From positions 1-10,129 of the forward strand of contig JAAYEX010000188.1 of assembly GCA_012728535.1 (NCBI GenBank): 10,129 bases of DNA. The letters are read 5' to 3'. The notes below the pieces were generated by a model. It ran no database searches, was not told the DNA's origin, and saw only the letters and a program-made list of their open reading frames with translations. Numbering within the stretch: position 1 is the stretch's first letter; every line of letters begins with the position of its first letter. Both the position numbers and the translations under genes were made by a program. This document shows, piece by piece, positions 6,361-10,129 of the stretch. Source of the DNA: Clostridiaceae bacterium. Its GTDB lineage: Bacteria; Bacillota; Clostridia; Saccharofermentanales; DTU023.

Positions 6361-6396
6361 AAGAGGCCTCCACAAGCAAGGGGGCCTCTTTTTTTT
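6361..6396 (+). terminator. Rho-independent terminator of the lipoprotein gene
   Basis: AAGAGGCC (6361-6368) pairs with GGCCTCTT (6383-6390). Three more pairs (one T-G) extend the stem around an eight-base loop. A run of eight Ts (6389-6396) overlaps and follows the stem. It begins 11 bases after the stop codon. Confidence 0.92.
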
Positions 6397-6497
6397 GAAA
6401 AAATTTTCTGTGAAATTCAATTTCCGCCGTGTCGGCAGAATCTAATGCATAATGTTCTTATGTCCGATATAAGCACAAGAAAGGTAAACCTTCTGAC

Positions 6498-6953
6498 ATG
6501 AGTCGAAGTGAAAAAGTTGAACTGGCGGTTTTGTGCATGCTGCGCAGCGAGGGAAAGATCCTGCTGCAGAAGCGGCTGAAGGAGGGTGATTGGTGTGGGT
6601 TCGTCACCTTGCCCGGCGGTCATGTGGAAAGAGATGAGTCCATAGTCGACGCTGTTATCCGCGAAGTCAGAGAAGAATCCGGGCTGACGATCATCGACCC
6701 GGAGCTCAGAGGTCTGAAGCAGTTTCCATTGGAGGGAGGAAGATATCTGGTTTTTCTCTTTTATGCTGATAAGTATAAAGGAGTGCTGCAAGACTCGGAT
6801 GAAGGTCCGGTCATGTGGGTTTCTGAAGCGGAAGTGAAGAATTATGAGATGGCCCCCGACTATGAACAGCTGTTCCGGGTCTTTCTGGACGAAAAGCTGA
6901 CCGAGTTCCTCTACGTGCCGGATAATGATGAATGGAATGTCGTATTGAAGTAA
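6498..6953 (+). CDS. Nudix hydrolase (MutT-type)
   Basis: This 151-residue enzyme hydrolyses a nucleoside diphosphate linked to another group. The Nudix box GX5EX7REUXEEXGU is complete: Gly41, Glu47, Arg55-Glu56-Val57, Glu59-Glu60, Gly62-Leu63, with Glu59/Glu60 as metal ligands. The LPGG leading into the box, a WCGFVTLPGG segment and the small size fit the MutT/8-oxo-dGTP diphosphatase-like group, but the family has many substrates and the sequence does not settle which. It is cytoplasmic. The ribosome binding site is weak: AAAGG at 6480-6484 is 13 bases upstream, inside an imperfect inverted repeat AGAAAGGT/ACCTTCT. No alternative start is better. It follows a terminator, so it has its own promoter, and is followed by a 107-bp gap to the acetyltransferase gene. 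Confidence 0.92.
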   Translation: MSRSEKVELAVLCMLRSEGKILLQKRLKEGDWCGFVTLPGGHVERDESIVDAVIREVREESGLTIIDPELRGLKQFPLEGGRYLVFLFYADKYKGVLQDSDEGPVMWVSEAEVKNYEMAPDYEQLFRVFLDEKLTEFLYVPDNDEWNVVLK

Positions 6954-6983
6954 TGACATGATTGCATATTAGTTAATTTTGAG

Positions 6984-7000
6984 TGTTTTGCGGCAAAACA
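6984..7000. promoter_or_regulatory. Perfect 17-bp palindrome, candidate operator
   Basis: TGTTTTGC and GCAAAACA are perfect 8-bp inverted repeats around a single G. It lies between the Nudix stop codon (6953) and the acetyltransferase start (7061). The short one-base spacer and absence of a T-run argue against a terminator and for a binding site of a dimeric regulator. The regulator is unknown. Confidence 0.45.
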
Positions 7001-7014
7001 TGTGAGAGCGCTGA

Positions 7015-7030
7015 TATGTAAGCGTTTTAG
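7015..7030 (+). promoter_or_regulatory. Weak match to a catabolite-response (cre) element
   Basis: ATGTAAGCGTTTTAGA matches most positions of the WTGNNARCGNWWWCAW consensus for CcpA but misses the conserved CA near the end. A poorer match (GTGAGAGCGCTGATAT) lies directly before it, with the two CG centres 14 bp apart. This is suggestive only. Confidence 0.2.
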
Positions 7031-7060
7031 AACTATTAATTAGAATTTTGAGGTAGTTTA

Positions 7061-7615
7061 ATGAGTATAAAAGAAGAGCTTTTTAGCGAAAGACTGATTC
7101 TTCGCCCCTTGAGGAAAGATGATTTTGAAGCTGTCCACGACTGGGCTTCTCTTCCGGATAATGTCCGTTTTATGGACTGGGGTCCGAATAATGAGGAAGA
7201 TACCCTGGAGTTTGTCTTGTCGGCCAAGGCCGGTTATGACTTTGCAGTCACCCTGAAATCCAATGGTAAGGTAATCGGCAGCTGCGGCATCTACCCTACT
7301 AAAAAGGAGACAGCAGAGGTGGGCTGGATTTTGCACCGGGATTATTGGAAGCAAGGTTTTGGCACTGAGCTGGCGCGTGCCCTGGTTGACTACGGCTTCA
7401 GAGACTTAAAACTGCACCGGATCACATCAACATGTGATGCTGAAAACTATGGCTCTTATCGGGTGATGGAGAATGCAGGTTTACGCCGGGAAGCAGTCGA
7501 GTTGCTTGCACGCTGGAATCGTGTCGACGAAAAATGGGCTGATCAATATAAGTATGCAATTCTGGCTGAAGAATATGAAAAGTTAGCAGACAGCAGTGAG
7601 GAAGGAAAGAAATGA
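7061..7615 (+). CDS. GNAT acetyltransferase, RimJ/RimL type
   Basis: This 184-residue protein transfers an acetyl group from acetyl-CoA to an amine. The fold markers of the Acetyltransf_3 group are present: SERLILRPLRKDDFEAV at the start, a central TAEVGWILHRDYWKQGFGTE with the acetyl-CoA pyrophosphate-binding loop Q98-G-F-G101-T, and the late STCDAENYGSYRVMENAGL motif (123-141), where RimJ/RimL proteins have ASTDPxNxxSxRVLEKxGF. Substrates in this group include ribosomal protein N-termini, antibiotics and small metabolites; the sequence does not decide between them. The ribosome binding site TGAGGT (7049-7054) is well placed. The stop codon overlaps the next start codon by four bases (ATGA), so this gene and the DUF3783 gene are translationally coupled. 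The last 15 residues are a charged tail. Confidence 0.92.
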   Translation: MSIKEELFSERLILRPLRKDDFEAVHDWASLPDNVRFMDWGPNNEEDTLEFVLSAKAGYDFAVTLKSNGKVIGSCGIYPTKKETAEVGWILHRDYWKQGFGTELARALVDYGFRDLKLHRITSTCDAENYGSYRVMENAGLRREAVELLARWNRVDEKWADQYKYAILAEEYEKLADSSEEGKK

Positions 7616-8214
7616 TGAAGGAAAAAAGAGAATATCTACTTGCATATGGCTTTTCCGGTGAGCTGTTGGCGGCTCTGGCTGCAGTAACCAGGAAGAATAA
7701 TGTCGGCTTACAGCTTGTCGGAGATGACGGCCTGGACCTCCTGGTCGAGGACCTGCTCCTGGAAGACGGTACAGCCTTTTCGTATGACGTCCCCCTTGAC
7801 AGCTCATATGAACTTGGGCTGGAGCACTTGTTGTTTGTTAACTTTTCTCAGGACTCTTTGATGAACTTCATCGATAGATTAAAAGCAGACGGCATTTCCG
7901 TACCCTATAAGGCAGCACTGACAGAACACAACCGGAAGTGGCTCCTGCGGGATCTGATCGAAGCAAACCGGAAGGAGCACTTATTCGTTCAGCTCTATCA
8001 TGCCAGCAAGAATGCTCTGAATGTCGCGGTAAAAGTTTATGATGAAAGCAAGGATATCCCTCTGCTGGACGCCATGGGCAAACTCCAGCAGCAAATTGAG
8101 GCTGTAGAAAAAGAAGGTGAAATGACTGAAGACCAGGAAGCCGAGCGTTTTGAAAAACTGCGGCTCAACTACAATGAGCTGGCAGCACGTCTCAACACAC
8201 TCATGAGTGAATAA
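7612..8214 (+). CDS. DUF3783 domain protein with C-terminal coiled coil
   Basis: This is 200 residues. The ATG at 7612 overlaps the acetyltransferase stop codon; a second ATG at 7615 is equally reachable from the GAGGAAGG Shine-Dalgarno at about 7598-7605. Residues about 70-122 match what I recall of DUF3783 (PF12646): a FVNFSQDSLMNFIDRLK helix, then ISVPYKAALTEHNRKWLLRDLIEA, where family members carry P(x)KAVLTPxNxxWxLxxLxxE. Residues 7-50 begin with a similar start (YLLAYGFSGELLAALAAV) and may form the first half of the fold. The charged C-terminus (152-198) has Leu/Glu/Lys patterns of a coiled coil. There is no signal peptide or membrane segment. The function of the family is unknown to me. 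Coupling to the acetyltransferase suggests a shared role or co-expression only. Confidence 0.82.
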   Translation: MMKEKREYLLAYGFSGELLAALAAVTRKNNVGLQLVGDDGLDLLVEDLLLEDGTAFSYDVPLDSSYELGLEHLLFVNFSQDSLMNFIDRLKADGISVPYKAALTEHNRKWLLRDLIEANRKEHLFVQLYHASKNALNVAVKVYDESKDIPLLDAMGKLQQQIEAVEKEGEMTEDQEAERFEKLRLNYNELAARLNTLMSE

Positions 8215-8223
8215 AACGGTGGC

Positions 8224-8257
8224 TGAATGAAAGTGGTGCCAGGCACACTTTCATTCA
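8224..8257 (+). repeat. Single hairpin of the GGTGCCAGGCAC family with unique arms
   Basis: The outer arms TGAATGAAAGT (8224-8234) and ACTTTCATTCA (8247-8257) are perfect 11-bp inverted repeats. Inside them, GTGCC-A-GGCAC (8236-8246) repeats the family core, with one unpaired G at 8235. The arms differ in sequence from those of the 2753 copy, yet still pair perfectly. It begins 10 bp after the DUF3783 stop codon, so it could protect or end that transcript, but no T-run follows. Confidence 0.78.
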
Positions 8258-8273
8258 CAAAACTATGCCTAAT

Positions 8274-8293
8274 TTATCACCGGATGTGATAAT
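8274..8293 (+). promoter_or_regulatory. Inverted repeat overlapping a possible extended -10 promoter
   Basis: TTATCAC (8274-8280) and GTGATAA (8286-8292) are perfect 7-bp arms around CGGAT. The right arm overlaps TGTGATAAT, a TGnTATAAT-like extended -10 element. No good -35 is seen. It is 47 bp upstream of the PAS-GGDEF start, and an operator that controls this promoter would fit. Confidence 0.35.
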
Positions 8294-8307
8294 ATTTATT
8301 AGCAGAT

Positions 8308-8321
8308 AAGATCACAGCTGT
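8308..8321 (+). repeat. 14-bp repeat AAGATCACAGCTGT, copy 2
   Basis: This exactly repeats 2659-2672. It lies between the candidate promoter at 8285-8293 and the GGGAGG ribosome binding site at 8327-8332, so it would be in the transcript leader of the PAS-GGDEF gene. Confidence 0.5.
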
Positions 8322-8339
8322 CCTATGGGAGGATCTCAC

Positions 8340-9968
8340 TTGTTTAATCTTGATCAGGCTAATATTGAACCTTGTCTCTTGATTGACGAAATGAGTAAAG
8401 GCTTTCTACTACTCGGGGCTGAAGGCGCCGACATTCAGGATCCCGAAACTTATGTGATCCGCAAGATGAATCCTTTTTTCAAAAGAATGTTTGATATTCA
8501 CAATAACTATATAGATAAGCCCATGTCCAGGCTCTCGCCGCTAAGTGACAGTTTGGCCGATGTAATGCGTAATACTATGATCTTTGCTGAATCCGGCACC
8601 CATGAGCTTTATCTTGATGAATTTGACCGCTGGTTTTTACTCTCCATATTCCAGCCGGCGGAGCTGAACATTGCTTTGATTTCTGAAGATATAACTGAAA
8701 AAAAGAAAATTGAGGAAAAATTGGCGGAGAGTGAAGAAACAATGCGGCTGACTCTCGATGTCGCAGGTGAAGGTCTCTGGCAGTGGCGTGTTGAAGATGA
8801 GTTGGTACACCATAACAAACAATGGAACAAAATCATGGGTTATGACATTGGATCGAAGACCCACGCCTTGAGCGACTTTATGAACAGCGTTCACCCGGAA
8901 GACCAGGAAGAAGTATACAGATCAACTCAGAGAGTTTTCAGCCATCTGGAGACCTACTCTGGAGAACATCGCGTGATCACCCTAGATGGCAGGACCATTT
9001 GGATTGAAGACCGGGGTATCCCTATTGTTTCCTCTGACGGAAAGCTGGAGCGCGTCATTGGCAGTGTGACCGACATCACCCGCTATAAAGAAACACAGGA
9101 GCAATTGCATCTCGAAAAAGAGATTCTGCAATCCACTCTCCTCTCCGTTGGTGATGCAATAATTACTACCGACCAATACGGCCTTGTTCGTATGATGAAC
9201 CCCGCGGCTGAACGCGCACTCGGCTATACACAAGATGAGCTTTATGGCAGAAGCTTCACTGAAACCTACAAGTTCATCGATCCGGTCACAAGAGAACGCT
9301 ATGTCGAGGATCCTTATGAGGAATTGCACAATAATGAGCAGATCGGCGAAAATATTCAGGCAGAGATCGAGGTCTGCCGCACGGGTAAAGAGATGCATAT
9401 CTACTTCAATATCACTCCAATCAAACTGCCCGATGGAGAAAAGGTTGGCTACATCATCGTCTTTTCCGACATCAGTCCCGTGATCGAACGGCAGAAGCGC
9501 ATTGAATACCTGAGTTTTCATGACGAACTGACCGGACTCTATAATCGCCGTTATCTGATGGATTCCATGAACAGACTCGATAGCGACCGCAACCTTCCCT
9601 TCACCATAATGGTTTTGGACCTAAACAATTTAAAGGGCGTAAATGACTCCTTTGGACATGCCAGCGGAGACCTGCTGATTCAAAAGACAGCAGAATTTTT
9701 GGAAAGCATTTTCCGTCAGAGCGACATCATTGCTCGCACCGGCGGCGATGAATTCTGCGTTCTTTTACCAAGGACTCGTGAAGAAACAGCTAGTGGTATT
9801 GTTGACCGCATTAAGAATTTGTCAAAAACTTACGATTCAGGGGCTGATCAAATTTCAGGCTCTGTCGGCTACGCTGTGAAAACCGAATCCGGAGAAGACA
9901 TCATCGATGTCATGCGCAAGGCAGACGCCAACATGTATAAAGACAAAGAACTCTCCCGTAACTATTAA
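8340..9968 (+). CDS. Soluble diguanylate cyclase with three PAS-type domains
   Basis: This is 542 residues from a TTG start at 8340. An in-frame ATG at 8325 exists, but the only Shine-Dalgarno, GGGAGG (8327-8332), overlaps it and is correctly placed seven bases before the TTG. No membrane segment or signal peptide is present, so the enzyme should sense signals in the cytoplasm. An N-terminal PAS-like domain (about 8-120) is followed by a short helix. A second PAS+PAC unit (about 130-250) carries WQWRVEDELVHHNKQW and the PAC ending GSVTDIT, and a third (about 262-385) carries ADxxGxVxxMNPAAERALGY-like residues and ends IIVFSDIS. The GGDEF domain starts at SFHDELTGLYNRR and has the intact active site GGDEF (468-472), metal-binding Asp427 in VLDLNNLK, and inhibitory site RQSD (459-462) five residues upstream. 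It should be an active, feedback-inhibited cyclase. Ligands or cofactors of the PAS domains cannot be read. It stands alone, followed by a repeat array. Confidence 0.92.
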   Translation: MFNLDQANIEPCLLIDEMSKGFLLLGAEGADIQDPETYVIRKMNPFFKRMFDIHNNYIDKPMSRLSPLSDSLADVMRNTMIFAESGTHELYLDEFDRWFLLSIFQPAELNIALISEDITEKKKIEEKLAESEETMRLTLDVAGEGLWQWRVEDELVHHNKQWNKIMGYDIGSKTHALSDFMNSVHPEDQEEVYRSTQRVFSHLETYSGEHRVITLDGRTIWIEDRGIPIVSSDGKLERVIGSVTDITRYKETQEQLHLEKEILQSTLLSVGDAIITTDQYGLVRMMNPAAERALGYTQDELYGRSFTETYKFIDPVTRERYVEDPYEELHNNEQIGENIQAEIEVCRTGKEMHIYFNITPIKLPDGEKVGYIIVFSDISPVIERQKRIEYLSFHDELTGLYNRRYLMDSMNRLDSDRNLPFTIMVLDLNNLKGVNDSFGHASGDLLIQKTAEFLESIFRQSDIIARTGGDEFCVLLPRTREETASGIVDRIKNLSKTYDSGADQISGSVGYAVKTESGEDIIDVMRKADANMYKDKELSRNY

Positions 9969-10003
9969 CCTAAAGCACCTCCCCAACATTCTACGACATA
10001 CAT

Positions 10004-10129
10004 AGTTTGGTGCCTGCCTAGTTTGGTGCCAGGCACGATTTGATGCACGAGTTTGGTGCCATGCCAGGTACGATTTGATGCACGAGTTTGGTGCCAGGCA
10101 CGTTTCTATGCAGGCACGTTTCTATGCAC
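10004..10129 (+). repeat. Degenerate tandem array of the TTTGGTGCCAGGCAC family, continues past window
   Basis: It contains a truncated unit (10004-10019), a full 30-bp unit ending in GATTTGATGCACG (10020-10049), a 35-bp unit with a five-base ATGCC insertion (10050-10084), and a unit whose tail changes to GTTTCTATGCA (10085-10112). A perfect 16-bp tandem duplication of GGCACGTTTCTATGCA follows (10097-10112 and 10113-10128). The final tail CTATGCA matches the arm of the distant copy at 2780-2786. The array starts CATAG at 10001-10005, which is complementary to those CTATG tails. It begins 36 bp after the PAS-GGDEF stop codon and has no T-run. Confidence 0.8.

Noticed and set aside
6417..6959. 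180-codon minus-strand frame opposite the Nudix gene
   Set aside because: It is antisense to a gene with a complete Nudix box and looks like a shadow of its codon bias. It has no good start signal.
8982..9521. 179-codon minus-strand frame opposite the PAS-GGDEF gene
   Set aside because: It is antisense to well-supported PAS domains, has no ribosome binding site, and shows no recognisable motif.

Overview
The window looks like chromosomal DNA of a Gram-positive, probably anaerobic, Clostridia-type bacterium (Bacillota). The clues are moderate GC, strong AGGAG/GGGAGG ribosome binding sites, two lipoproteins with short lysine-led signal peptides and clear lipoboxes, a DUF3783-type protein (a domain I know from Clostridia), and compact A/T-tailed hairpin terminators. 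This is inferred from gene content; I cannot name a species. There are no tRNA or rRNA genes, CRISPR arrays, transposase genes or phage genes.

Layout. Positions 1-2476 (minus strand) hold a lipoprotein gene followed by a trypsin-like (HtrA-type) serine protease that runs off the left edge. Positions 2477-3019 are a long intergenic region with a compound palindrome and an AT-rich promoter zone. Positions 3020-4789 (plus) encode a membrane diguanylate cyclase with an extracytoplasmic substrate-binding-protein-like sensor. It converges, across a shared bidirectional terminator, on a 77-residue minus-strand gene (4875-5108) that closely resembles the hexameric tyrosine-coordinated heme protein (HTHP). 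Positions 5109-5399 hold a tandem repeat array and the leader of a second lipoprotein (5400-6350), which has two copies of one domain and ends at a strong terminator. Then come a Nudix hydrolase (6498-6953), a RimJ/RimL-type acetyltransferase (7061-7615) overlapping a DUF3783 gene (7612-8214), and a soluble triple-PAS diguanylate cyclase (8340-9968). The right edge runs into another repeat array.

How it fits together. The genes do not form one obvious pathway. Two themes recur. (1) Cyclic-di-GMP synthesis appears twice: one enzyme senses outside the membrane, the other inside the cell, and both keep the GG(D/E)EF active site and the RxxD inhibitory site. A 14-bp sequence lies upstream of both genes. 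(2) The envelope: an anchored protease and two lipoproteins. The Nudix enzyme and HTHP suggest oxidative-damage or peroxide handling, but that is inference.

The most unusual structure is a dispersed family of short palindromes built on the core TTTGGTGCCAGGCAC. It appears in four intergenic places, as single hairpins (2753-2787, 8224-8257) and as tandem arrays (5191-5264, 10004-10129). The core is constant, but the outer arms differ between copies. In the two single copies both arms have changed together, so the hairpin is kept. This resembles REP-type elements, though no REP-associated transposase lies in the window.
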